Shown: positions 8,971 through 16,815 of the stretch, piece after piece
Position numbering within the stretch: position 1 is the first letter of the stretch
Layout: each line of letters starts with the position of its first letter
DNA from: DATEPR01 sp036491115
Lineage (GTDB): Bacteria > Actinomycetota > Actinomycetes > Mycobacteriales > Pseudonocardiaceae
Direction of reading: 5' to 3'
Assembly: GCA_036491115.1 (NCBI GenBank)
Contig: DASXCQ010000061.1
Location: 1-64,000 of the forward strand
DNA length: 64,000 bases
The notes under the pieces: generated by a model
What the model saw: the letters and a program-made list of their open reading frames with translations, nothing else
Told to the model about the DNA's origin: nothing
Database searches by the model: none
Made by a program: the position numbers and the translations under genes

Positions 8971-9731
8971 CGGCGTCCTTGTTCGACGTGAACTGCCAAC
9001 TGGGCAGGCTGCCGTGGGGTGAGATCCAGGTCGGGTCGATCGACGCGCTGCTGGCCGACATGGACCGGTTCGGCGTCGATCGCGCGCTGGTCAGCCATAC
9101 CCTGTCGTGGCGGCACGACCCGGCCACCGGCAACCAGCAGGTCGTGCGTGAACTGCGCGAGCACCGGCACGACGGTCGGTTGCGGGCCTGCTGGGTGGCG
9201 CTGCCCGAGTCGTGCGCCGAGCTGAGCCCGCCCGACGAGTTCACGCGGGAGGCGATCGCGGCCGGGGTGGCCGCCGTGCGGGTGTACCCGGCCGATCACG
9301 GTTTCGACCTGGACGGCCCGGACTTCGCGGGCTATGCGGCCGCGTGTGCCGTTGCCGGACTGCCGCTCGTGGTCGATCTCGGCGAGACGTCCTGGCAGGC
9401 GTTGGACGGGCTGGCCCACGACCATCCCGAGCTCGCCGTCGTCGTCTGCGAGGTCGGGTACCGCGTGCTGCGCCGCGCTGCCCCGGTGCTGGAACGACGG
9501 CCGAACGTCCACATCGACCTGTCCGACCTGTCCACTCACGAGGGTCCGGAGTGGCTCTGCGCGCGGTTCGGTCCGGACCGGCTGGTGTTCGGCACCGGTG
9601 CGCCGCGCAGGGACGCCGCCGAGGCCGTCGCCCGGCTGTTCTGGTCCGATCTGGATGATGCCGCGGTCGCCAGGATCGGCCACGAGAACCTGGACGCGCT
9701 GCTGACCAGGATCCCGGAGGTGGTTCGGTGA
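8967..9731 (+). CDS. Amidohydrolase_2-like protein without metal ligands (pseudo-enzyme)
   Basis: 254 residues with the amidohydrolase_2 TIM-barrel layout, but the metal-binding residues appear to be gone. The usual DxHxH strand is FDVNCQLGR, the barrel His positions read LVVDLGE and VVCEVGY, and the terminal GSDFP strand reads VFGTGAPRRD. The ATG overlaps the lyase gene (ATGA), and the protein's own stop overlaps the next gene, a canonical paralogue. I infer a structural or regulatory partner of that paralogue, possibly in a mixed oligomer, rather than a hydrolase. Metal-independent members of the family exist, so catalysis by another route cannot be excluded. Confidence 0.75.
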   Translation: MTASLFDVNCQLGRLPWGEIQVGSIDALLADMDRFGVDRALVSHTLSWRHDPATGNQQVVRELREHRHDGRLRACWVALPESCAELSPPDEFTREAIAAGVAAVRVYPADHGFDLDGPDFAGYAAACAVAGLPLVVDLGETSWQALDGLAHDHPELAVVVCEVGYRVLRRAAPVLERRPNVHIDLSDLSTHEGPEWLCARFGPDRLVFGTGAPRRDAAEAVARLFWSDLDDAAVARIGHENLDALLTRIPEVVR

Positions 9732-10543
9732 TCGACGCGGCGCACGAGTTGGTCGACGCGTTGCGCGCCCGGCGGCCACAGGACACGTTCCGGATCATCG
9801 ACGCGCACGCCCACGCGGGTCCGTACGCGCTGTTCTTCATCCCGCGCAACAGTGCCAAGGAGATGGTCGCGGTCATGGACCGCTGCGGTGTGCGGACCGC
9901 GCTGTTCTCCACCAATCTCGGCATCCAGCTCGACGCGACGGCCGGCAACGACGCGGCGGCGCGCATCGTGAGCGAGCACCCGGAGCGGCTGCGCGGCTAT
10001 TTCGTGGTGAACCCGTGGCAGGACCCGGACGCCGAGATCGCCCGCCGCCAGCACGACCCGCGCTTCGTCGGCATCAAGATCCACCCCGACCTGCACCACT
10101 ACCCGCTGACCGGCCCCCGCTATGCCGGCGTGTGGGAGTTCGCCGAGTCGACCGGCAGGCCCGTGCTCACCCACACCTGGACCGGGTCGGAGTACGACGA
10201 CCTGGGGCAGGTGGCCGAGGTGGCCGACCGCCATCCGCTGGCCAACATCCTGGCCGGGCACGCCGGTGTGCTGCGGGAGAGCGTCGACACGGCGATCGCC
10301 ATCGCGCAGCGGTTTCCCCGGGTGCACCTGGAGATCTGCGGATCGCACGGGCACGGGGCGCTGATCGCGCGGATGGTCGGCGAGGTGGGCGCCGGCCAGG
10401 TCGTCTACGGCTCGGACTTCCCGTTCATCGACATGCGCGCCGCGCTGGGCAGGGTGGTGTTCGCCGGCCTCGGTGCAGCGGAGGCGGAGTTGGTGCTGGG
10501 CGGCAACATGGTCAAGCTCGTGCCAGGGCTGGCCGGCAGCTGA
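9728..10543 (+). CDS. Metal-dependent amidohydrolase (lactonase/decarboxylase-type)
   Basis: 271 residues with the complete amidohydrolase_2 ligand set: IIDAHAHAG (DxHxH) near residue 25, then KIHPDLHHYPL, VLTHTW, ILAGHAGV and VVYGSDFPF. Members hydrolyse sugar lactones or pyrone-type rings, or decarboxylate. In this operon a sugar-acid lactonase acting after the dehydrogenase is the simplest reading. The GTG start overlaps the stop of the degenerate paralogue (GTGA), the fourth such coupling in a row. Its last 139 bases run antisense to the end of the AraC-family gene. Confidence 0.87.
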   Translation: MIDAAHELVDALRARRPQDTFRIIDAHAHAGPYALFFIPRNSAKEMVAVMDRCGVRTALFSTNLGIQLDATAGNDAAARIVSEHPERLRGYFVVNPWQDPDAEIARRQHDPRFVGIKIHPDLHHYPLTGPRYAGVWEFAESTGRPVLTHTWTGSEYDDLGQVAEVADRHPLANILAGHAGVLRESVDTAIAIAQRFPRVHLEICGSHGHGALIARMVGEVGAGQVVYGSDFPFIDMRAALGRVVFAGLGAAEAELVLGGNMVKLVPGLAGS

Positions 10544-11598
10544 GCCGGCCGCAGCAGGCGACTGGGCGCCTGGCCGGTTTCGCGGCGCAGCGTGGCGCGG
10601 AACTGCCTGGTGGAACTGAAACCACAGCGCCTGCCGGTCTCGCCGACGGTCAGCCCGCCCCGATGCAGCAGGCCGACGGCGATGCGCGCCCGCAGGCCGG
10701 CCAGCGACCGCATGAAGGTCGTCTCCCGTTCCTGCCGGAACACGTGTGCCAGGTGATACGGGCTGACCGCGAGTTCGGCCGCGGCGACGGACAGGCTGAG
10801 TTCCGGGTCGCCGTAACGGGCCCGCATCAGGGCTTCCGCCCGCTCGATCAGCGGAGGCGGCTGCTCGGTCGTCGCCAGCCGGCCCAGACAACCGATCAGC
10901 CACCGCCGCAGGTGGCTGCGCTCATGAATCCCGGCCAGTTCGGCCAGTTCCGCGACCGGCGTGTGCTTCAGCACGCTGCGCCAGTCCGGTGAGCCGTCCG
11001 GCGCCCGCCGCGGATCGAGAGCCGCCGTCACGCCGAGGACCAGCGCCGGCAGCCACACTCCGAAGACGACGCCCGGCTCGGCCTGCCGGCGCAGCACCAC
11101 CTCGATCCACCGCTCGACGCGCTCGACCGCCTCCGGCGCCGCACCCGATCGCAACAGGCCGACGATCTCGCGAGTGACGTCCGGCGGCTCGAACTCCCGG
11201 TGCTCGGTCGTCGGGTACACGCGGCCGGTCCCGCCGACCGTCTTGCGCACCAGCGTCGTTCTGGCCTGGCGGATCGCGGCCGCCGGGCCGGACACGACCC
11301 GGCTGATCGCCACCGACGCCGTCGTGGTGGTCCGCTCGGCGATCGTGTTGCGCAGCCGCAACGCCAGCATGTGTGCCTCAGCCGCGATGGCCGTCGTCTC
11401 GGCACGCGCGATCGTGACGATCCACGTGTCCGGCGGTTCCCTCGACACGGCCGCGTCGGCCACCGTCGCGCACGCGGCGCGGACCACGCCGTCCACGGAC
11501 GTCGTGGTGCTGCGTGCCCAACCGTCGCCCTCGTGCTGGCAGGACACCAGGAAGTCGTCCAGGTCGACCACGACCGCGACACACGCAGGCTGCTGCAT
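10405..11598 (-). CDS. AraC-family regulator with degenerate GGDEF-like N-terminal domain
   Basis: 397 residues. The N-terminal 125 residues resemble a degenerate GGDEF fold: VAVVVDLDDFLV in place of the first strand, a helical TIAERTTTT region and SVAISRVVSG in place of the SiGia strand, with no GGDEF signature. The C-terminal two HTH motifs (SVAAAELAVSPYHLAHVFRQ; VGETGRRCGFSSTRQFRATL) are AraC-type. It most likely senses a metabolite and controls the sugar operon. The last 45 or so residues, after APSRLL, are low-complexity and antisense to the convergent amidohydrolase gene (139 bp overlap), suggesting a lost or shifted stop. The ATG lies 6 nt after a TATATT box, so the transcript may be leaderless. 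Confidence 0.82.
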   Translation of the reverse strand: MQQPACVAVVVDLDDFLVSCQHEGDGWARSTTTSVDGVVRAACATVADAAVSREPPDTWIVTIARAETTAIAAEAHMLALRLRNTIAERTTTTASVAISRVVSGPAAAIRQARTTLVRKTVGGTGRVYPTTEHREFEPPDVTREIVGLLRSGAAPEAVERVERWIEVVLRRQAEPGVVFGVWLPALVLGVTAALDPRRAPDGSPDWRSVLKHTPVAELAELAGIHERSHLRRWLIGCLGRLATTEQPPPLIERAEALMRARYGDPELSLSVAAAELAVSPYHLAHVFRQERETTFMRSLAGLRARIAVGLLHRGGLTVGETGRRCGFSSTRQFRATLRRETGQAPSRLLRPAQLPASPGTSLTMLPPSTNSASAAPRPANTTLPSAARMSMNGKSEP

Positions 11599-11604
11599 CT
11601 TGCT

Positions 11605-11610
11605 AATATA
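11605..11610 (-). promoter_or_regulatory. -10 hexamer TATATT, 6 nt before the AraC start
   Basis: Read on the minus strand, TATATT is separated by AGCAAG from the ATG at 11598. This spacing places the transcription start at or next to the start codon, as in leaderless actinobacterial mRNAs. The 43 bp between the FAH-family gene and this gene is the most AT-rich stretch nearby. Confidence 0.5.
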
Positions 11611-11641
11611 TGTCAGCCGAAAACTGAGATAAAGGTGTGTT

Positions 11642-12478
11642 CTAATGCCACTCGATCCGGTTCACCAGCGTGCCCACGCCGGTGATGGTCGCGCGCATCT
11701 CGTCGCCGTCGGCCAGCGGCGCGATGCCGGCGGTCGTGCCGGTGGCGATGAGATCTCCCGGCAGCAGGGTCATGCCGTCGGACAGGTCGGCCAACAGCCG
11801 GGGAATCCGGTGCACCATCCACGCGGTGTTGGCGTGCTGCCGCACCTGGCCGGCCACGGACAGGGTCATGTCCAGGTCGTGCGGGTCGGGCACCTCGTCC
11901 GGCGTCACCAGGTACGGACCCGCAGGCGCGAAGGTGTCGAACCCCTTGGCCTGGTCCCACGGCTGGTTGCGCTCCATGTTCCGCAACTGGAGATCGCGTG
12001 CCGTCATGTCGTTGACCACGGTGTAGCCGGCCACAGCACTGCGCCAGTCGGCCGGGTCGAGATCCCGCGTGACGCGCCCGATCACCACGCCCAGCTCGAT
12101 CTCGTGCTCCACGTGGGCGGTCCTGGCCGGCGGTCGGACCGCGGCGCCGTGCCCGACGAGTGCGGTGGTGGGCTTGAAGAACAGCACCGGCTCCGGCGAC
12201 ACCGCCAGCCGGCTCTCCTCGGCGTGGGCGGCGTAGTTCAGCGCCAGGCAGCAGATCTTGGAGCAGTGCGCGATCGGCGGTTCGAAGACGAGATCGGCCG
12301 CGGCCAGCACATCGGTCCGCGCGCCGGCGCACTCGGTCAGCGCCGCCACCCCGAGATCGGCGAGTACCGCCACCGGATCGGCGGCCAGATCGCCGAGCAC
12401 CACGACGCGGTCGTCATCCAGTCCCACCGCCAGTTCCACCGGTTCGTTCAGCTGGCGACGCACGCGAGCCAGGCGCAT
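11642..12478 (-). CDS. Fumarylacetoacetate hydrolase family protein
   Basis: 278 residues with the FAH/HpcE fold. KICCLALNYAAHAEESR marks the domain start. HVEHEIELGVVIGRVTRD supplies the acidic Mg2+/Mn2+ ligands (E-x-E), and the C-terminal LLPGDLIATGTTAGI is diagnostic. Enzymes of this family hydrolyse C-C bonds, dehydrate 2-keto-3-deoxy sugar acids, or decarboxylate. In a sugar-acid locus a 2-keto-3-deoxy-aldonate (ulosonate) step is likely. I chose the ATG at 12478 because it follows GGAAGGAGAG at good spacing; the frame extends upstream without homology. It is divergent from the aminotransferase, with 152 bp between them. Confidence 0.88.
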   Translation of the reverse strand: MRLARVRRQLNEPVELAVGLDDDRVVVLGDLAADPVAVLADLGVAALTECAGARTDVLAAADLVFEPPIAHCSKICCLALNYAAHAEESRLAVSPEPVLFFKPTTALVGHGAAVRPPARTAHVEHEIELGVVIGRVTRDLDPADWRSAVAGYTVVNDMTARDLQLRNMERNQPWDQAKGFDTFAPAGPYLVTPDEVPDPHDLDMTLSVAGQVRQHANTAWMVHRIPRLLADLSDGMTLLPGDLIATGTTAGIAPLADGDEMRATITGVGTLVNRIEWH

Positions 12479-12630
12479 GTGGACTCTCCTTCCATGGCGT
12501 GCGTGCAGCGTCACGCGGCACGCGGTGGCCTGGCAAGACATCCGATTGCGCCCACCGGCTCCGGCTTGCGCAGTTGGTTGACGCGGCACCGCGACGGCGG
12601 CGACGTTCGACGGACGAGGGAGGAGAACCC

Positions 12631-13920
12631 ATGACACGACAGGCGGAACTCGCCGAGCGAGCGCGGCGGGTCCTGGCAGGCGGGGTGTCCAGCGACGCGC
12701 GGCGGCTGCCGAACGGGTCGCTGTTCGTCGACCGGGCCAGCGGCGCGTACCTGTGGGACGTGGACGGCAACCGATACGTCGACTACGTGCTCGGGCAGGG
12801 TCCGGCGATCCTCGGCCACAGCGCGTCGGTGGTGGCCGACGCCGTGGCGGCGCAGGTTCGGCGTGGTGTCAGCTACTCGGCACAGCACCTGGCCGAGGTC
12901 GAGCTCGCCGAGACGCTGTGCCGGCTGATCCCGTGCGCCGAGCGGGTGCGGTTCAACTCGGTCGGGTCCGAGGCGGTGCACGCGGCGCTGCGACTGGCGC
13001 GCGGGCACACCGGGCGGAGCAAGATCCTCAAGTTCGAGGGTCACTACCACGGCTGGTTCGACCCGGTCCTGTACAGCGTCCACCCACCGCTGGCGCAGGC
13101 CGGTCCGGCACAGGCACCCGCCGTGGTCGGCGGGACGGCCGGTCAGCAGGCCAGCGCGGCGGGCGATCTGCTGGTGGCGCCGTGGAACGACGTGCCGGCG
13201 TTGACCGCACTACTGGCCGAACACGGTGCCGACGTGGCCGCGGTGGTCATGGAGCCGATCCTGTGCAACACCGGCGTGATCATGCCCGACGATGGCTACC
13301 TGGCCGCCGTCGCCGACCTGTGCCGGTGGCACGGCGCGTTGCTGGTCTTCGACGAGATCATCACCGGGTTCCGGGTGGCACCAGGTGGCGCGCAGGAGTA
13401 CCTCGGGGTGACACCGGATCTGGCCACGTTCGGCAAGGCGATGGCGGGTGGGATGCAGCTGTCCGCGCTGGTCGGCCGTGCCGAGGTGATGGACGACATC
13501 GCCACCGGCCGGGTCGCGCACGCGGGGACGTTCAACTCGCACCCGGTCGCCGTCGCGGCGGCGCAGGCGACGCTCGCCGTGCTCGAGGAGCAGCGCGACG
13601 CCATCTACCCGACCCTGCGCGACCTGGGCTCACGGCTGGCCGACGGGTTGCGGGCGGCGGCCGGCAAGGCTGGTGTGCCGTTGCTGGTCAGCGGCCCGGG
13701 CCCGGTCGTGCAGACTTATCTCACCGACGCGACCGAGGTGCGGAACTACCGCGATTTCGCCGCCACCGACAGGGACACGATGGCGCGGCTGCACGGCCTG
13801 CTGATGGACCGTGGCGTCAACATCGTGCCCCGAGGGCTGTGGTTCCTGTCCACCGCGCACACCGTCGACGACGTCGACCGCACGGTGGAGATCGCCGCGG
13901 ACGCGTTCGCAGCTCTGTGA
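12631..13920 (+). CDS. Class III PLP aminotransferase (glutamate-1-semialdehyde aminomutase-like)
   Basis: 429 residues. GQGPAILGHS and SVGSEAVHAALRLARGHTGR are the cofactor-phosphate region. FEGHYHGWFD and LLVFDEIITGFR (the Asp that contacts the PLP nitrogen) are conserved. LATFGKAMAGGM carries the Schiff-base Lys at about residue 269. The overall pattern is closest to the HemL-like branch often found in catabolic or secondary-metabolite loci, not to the essential HemL. The ATG at 12631 follows GAGGGAGGAG. Its position opposite the FAH-family gene suggests it transaminates or isomerises an amino-sugar-derived or keto-acid intermediate; the substrate is unknown. Confidence 0.87.
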   Translation: MTRQAELAERARRVLAGGVSSDARRLPNGSLFVDRASGAYLWDVDGNRYVDYVLGQGPAILGHSASVVADAVAAQVRRGVSYSAQHLAEVELAETLCRLIPCAERVRFNSVGSEAVHAALRLARGHTGRSKILKFEGHYHGWFDPVLYSVHPPLAQAGPAQAPAVVGGTAGQQASAAGDLLVAPWNDVPALTALLAEHGADVAAVVMEPILCNTGVIMPDDGYLAAVADLCRWHGALLVFDEIITGFRVAPGGAQEYLGVTPDLATFGKAMAGGMQLSALVGRAEVMDDIATGRVAHAGTFNSHPVAVAAAQATLAVLEEQRDAIYPTLRDLGSRLADGLRAAAGKAGVPLLVSGPGPVVQTYLTDATEVRNYRDFAATDRDTMARLHGLLMDRGVNIVPRGLWFLSTAHTVDDVDRTVEIAADAFAAL

Positions 13921-14008
13921 CGTGCACGCTGCGTCGGTCCGTACGCTGCATTACGGTCGGCTGCAACCTTGACGATCCCGACGACCTCGACGATGGAAGC
14001 AGGCGCGC

Positions 14009-15331
14009 ATGACCCGGTCGAACAGCACCGGCGCCGTGCGCGTCGGGATCGTCGGGCCGCCGGTCGTCGTGCACCGCATGGTGGAGGTCGGCCATGCCCT
14101 CGTGGTGGGCGAGGCGACGCCGATGAGTCTGGTAGGGACGCAGTACCAGAAGCACAGCCAGATCGCCGACCGCGTCCGGGGCATCGTGGACGACGTCGAC
14201 GTGGTGCTGTTCGCCGGGCCGCTCCCCTACGACATCGCCAAGGACGCCGGCGTGCTCACCCGGCCGGCGACGTTCGTCGAGCTGAGCGGTTCGTCCCTGT
14301 ACGGCGCGATGCTGCGCGCGATGCGCGGTGGCCTGATCGACCCGGAACGGGTCAGCATCGACTCGTTGAGCCTGCCGGCCATCGCCGAGGCGTACGACGA
14401 GTGCGAGCTGAGCGACGCTCGCGTGCACGCCTCCCCGTACGACGGACCGGACAGCGCGTCCGCGTTCGCCGACTTCCACCGCGACCTGTTCCAGAGCCGT
14501 CGCACCACCGGCGCGCTCACCACCGTCGACGCGGTCGCGCGCGAGCTGGCCAGAGCGAAGGTGCCCGTGGTGCGGGTGCAGGCCACCGGTTCCGCCCACC
14601 GCGCCGCACTGCGCGCCGCAGCGGTGCTCGGCGCGGGCAGTGTGCTGGAGGGCGCGCAGTTGGTGATCGGCCTGGTCGAGCTGCCCGACGTGCGGAAGCT
14701 GTCCAGCGGGCCGGGCGGGTGGGCGGCGCAGGAGCTCCGGCTGGACGCGTTGCGGGCGCTGCGCGCCGACACCGACCGCCTGTCGATCAGCATCCTGCCC
14801 CGCGACGACCGGAGCCTCGTGCTGGTGGCGACGCTGGCGTCGGTCACGGACGCGAACGGTCAGTTCGTGGTGTCGTCGTTCGTGAACCGGGTGCGGCGGG
14901 CCACGGGCGTGACGCCGTACGTCGGTTTCGGCATGGGTGCGACAGCCGCCTCCGCCGAGGTGAACGCCGAGCACGCGCTCGACGACGCCAGGGCCGGCGG
15001 CGCGGACCGGGTCTACGTGCGGCTGCGGGACGGCTCGACACTCGCGCTCAGCGACACCGGCGACGCGGCCGACGCCGACGAGGACGTGGTGGACTCGAAG
15101 CACCTGGAGACGGTCGCCGCGCTGCGCGCCGGACTGGTCGAGCCGGACTCGGATGCGCAACTCGTGGACGCGGAACTCGCGGCGCGGCTGCTGGGCATCA
15201 GCGCCCGCACCGCCCGCCGGGTGCTCCAGGAACTGGTCCGGGACGGGCTGGCCTGGCCGGTGCCGCCCGCGTCGGTGACGACGCCGGGCAGGCCCCGGCA
15301 GACCTACCGCCTGATCACCGGCCGGTCCTGA
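14009..15331 (+). CDS. Transcriptional regulator with PrpR_N-like sensor, GGDEF-like fold and winged HTH
   Basis: 440 residues. Residues 10 to about 90 (VRVGIVGPPVVVHRMVEVGH, then DVVLFAGPLPYDIAK) resemble the PrpR-type N-terminal sensor. A middle segment (LSISILPRDDRSLVLVATLA; YVGFGMGATAASAEVNAEHA) resembles a degenerate GGDEF/cyclase-related fold with no GGDEF motif. The C-terminus is a winged HTH (LAARLLGISARTARRVLQEL). I infer a ligand-responsive regulator of the adjacent catabolic genes. It is the second GGDEF-like regulator within 5 kb. The ATG at 14009 is chosen from homology, with only a weak GGAAGCAGG upstream. Domain assignments are by eye and need profile searches. Confidence 0.65.
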   Translation: MTRSNSTGAVRVGIVGPPVVVHRMVEVGHALVVGEATPMSLVGTQYQKHSQIADRVRGIVDDVDVVLFAGPLPYDIAKDAGVLTRPATFVELSGSSLYGAMLRAMRGGLIDPERVSIDSLSLPAIAEAYDECELSDARVHASPYDGPDSASAFADFHRDLFQSRRTTGALTTVDAVARELARAKVPVVRVQATGSAHRAALRAAAVLGAGSVLEGAQLVIGLVELPDVRKLSSGPGGWAAQELRLDALRALRADTDRLSISILPRDDRSLVLVATLASVTDANGQFVVSSFVNRVRRATGVTPYVGFGMGATAASAEVNAEHALDDARAGGADRVYVRLRDGSTLALSDTGDAADADEDVVDSKHLETVAALRAGLVEPDSDAQLVDAELAARLLGISARTARRVLQELVRDGLAWPVPPASVTTPGRPRQTYRLITGRS

Positions 15332-15332
15332 C

Positions 15333-15698
15333 TCATTCGCTGTACAGCACGGGATTCAGCTCGCTGTCGGGCACGCTGCCGACCGCCGCACCCGCCAGGC
15401 AGACCCGACGATCCTCCCGCTGGGCGTCGTTGACGGGTTCGCTGACGACGATGTCCGCGTCGACGTAGATGACCGTCATGACCCGGCGCGGAATGGTGGA
15501 CCGGTTGGCTCCGGCCCGGTGGAACGTCCAGCCGAGGTGGAAGCTGGCGTCACCCAGGGTGTAGGGCGAACTGTCCACTGTGAACTCCTGCTCGGCGACG
15601 ACACCCTGCAGCTCGCGTTTCCGAGTCGTTCCCGATCGGCAGGTCCCGGCCGTACTCGAACCGGTGGCTGCCCACCGCGAACTCCAGCGAGCGGCGGG
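15333..15698 (-). pseudogene. Phytanoyl-CoA dioxygenase (PhyH) remnant, truncated and frameshifted
   Basis: Only about the last 120 residues of a PhyH/ectoine-hydroxylase-like Fe(II)/2-oxoglutarate dioxygenase remain. SLEFAVGSHRFEYGRDLPIG is in one frame. ELQGVVAEQEFTVDSSPYTL, GDASFHLGWTFHRAG (distal Fe-ligand His) and the terminal DSELNPVLYSE are in another. The frames meet at about 15621, where the reading needs one base removed or two added. The N-terminal half (usually about 150 residues, with the HxD motif) is missing. The break at about 15,700 abuts the remnant of an AraC regulator on the opposite strand. The original pair was probably divergent, as is common for this family. Confidence 0.8.
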
Positions 15699-15705
15699 CG
15701 GGTCG

Positions 15706-15939
15706 ATGGCGCCGTCGTCGGTGAGTCGACTGCTGCGGCGGCAACTGGGCACCACGTTGACCGAATACCTGACCACGGTTCGGCTGGCCGCCGCGAGTCG
15801 TGCGTTGACCGACACCGACCGGCCGATCGCCGACATCGCGCACTCGTGCGGTTTCCCGAACCTGGCCAACTTCAACCGTCGGTTTCGTGGCAGCCGGCAG
15901 CTGACGCCACGCGAGTACCGTCGAGCGCTCCGATCATGA
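15706..15939 (+). pseudogene. AraC-family regulator remnant (HTH domain only)
   Basis: The 77 residues from the ATG at 15706, if it is used, are just the end of an AraC DNA-binding domain: SSVSRLLRRQLGTTLTEYLT followed by the second HTH (PIADIAHSCGFPNLANFNRR) and TPREYRRALRS. The sensor domain and part of the first HTH (about 200 residues) are missing. It begins within a few bases of where the PhyH remnant on the other strand ends, so one deletion explains both truncations. It could still yield a small DNA-binding peptide, but no ribosome binding site is evident. The stop overlaps the palindrome CGATCATGATCG (15931-15942). Confidence 0.8.
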
Positions 15940-15980
15940 TCGAGCACTCACGATGCTTGTTCGTATAGCATACTTTGCCC

Positions 15981-16772
15981 GTGCGTCAGGAAGATCGCCT
16001 CGGTCAGATTCTGCGGAAGCTCAACGAGCACGGCTCGGTGGGCGTGGGCGTGCTCGCCGCCGAACTCCAGGTGTCCGAGGCGTCGGTGCGCCGCGACCTG
16101 CACCTGTTGGCGCAGCAGCAACTGCTGACCAGGACACACGGTGGTGCCGTCGCGTCCGGGGTGCTGTACGAGCTGCCGATGCGCTACCGGGGTGGTCAGC
16201 ACCACCAGGCGAAACTCGCGATCGCCGCCCACGTGGACACGGTGGTGCCGGCCGATGCCACCTCGGTCGGGCTCAACGGTGGCACGACCACCACGGAAGT
16301 GGCCAGGGCCCTGGTGCGGCGCCCTCACCTGCGGATCGTCACCAACGCACTGAACATCGCCGCCGAACTGGCCGTGCGCGCGAACATCGAGCTGGTGGTG
16401 TGCGGCGGCAGCGCCCGGTCGGAGTCCTACGAGCTGGTGGGCCCGCTGGCCGAGGCGACACTGGCCAACATCAACGTGGACGTCGCGGTGCTCGGCGTGG
16501 ACGGCGTCAGCCCGACGGCCGGTTTCACCACCCACCACGAGGTCGAGGCGAACACCGATCGCGCACTGGTGCGCGCGGCGGAGCGGACCATCGTGGTGGC
16601 CGACTCCAGCAAGATCGGCCGCAGGACGTTCGCCAAGATCGTCGACATCGACGCCGTATCCGACATCGTCACGGACGCGCAGGTCACGGACGCCGACGTC
16701 GCAGCACTGGAGCGGCTCGGACCGGTCGTGCACGTTGTCTACCCATCGATCACCAACGAGCACGATCGCTGA
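15981..16772 (+). CDS. DeoR/GlpR-family transcriptional regulator
   Basis: 263 residues. The N-terminal DeoR HTH (RLGQILRKLNEHGSVGVGVL; LQVSEASVRRDLHLL) is followed by the DeoR sensor domain with LNGGTTTTEVARAL and the SSKIGRRTF phosphate-sugar pocket. Such repressors respond to sugar phosphates. I prefer the GTG at 15981 over the TTG two codons earlier. No Shine-Dalgarno is present, but CATACT lies 6 nt upstream and GTATAGCATAC (arms GTAT/ATAC) overlaps it, so a leaderless, self-regulated promoter is plausible. It is followed after 43 bp by a SIS-domain gene, its likely partner. Confidence 0.88.
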   Translation: MRQEDRLGQILRKLNEHGSVGVGVLAAELQVSEASVRRDLHLLAQQQLLTRTHGGAVASGVLYELPMRYRGGQHHQAKLAIAAHVDTVVPADATSVGLNGGTTTTEVARALVRRPHLRIVTNALNIAAELAVRANIELVVCGGSARSESYELVGPLAEATLANINVDVAVLGVDGVSPTAGFTTHHEVEANTDRALVRAAERTIVVADSSKIGRRTFAKIVDIDAVSDIVTDAQVTDADVAALERLGPVVHVVYPSITNEHDR

Positions 16773-16815
16773 TCGATCCTGGACACTTGGTCACGGTGCG
16801 GGCACGATCGTGGGT

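Noticed and set aside
15931..15942. The perfect palindrome CGATCATGATCG as a DeoR operator
   Set aside because: It overlaps the end of the AraC remnant, and GATC-type palindromes are common by chance in GC-rich DNA; there is only one copy, so it was not called as a site.
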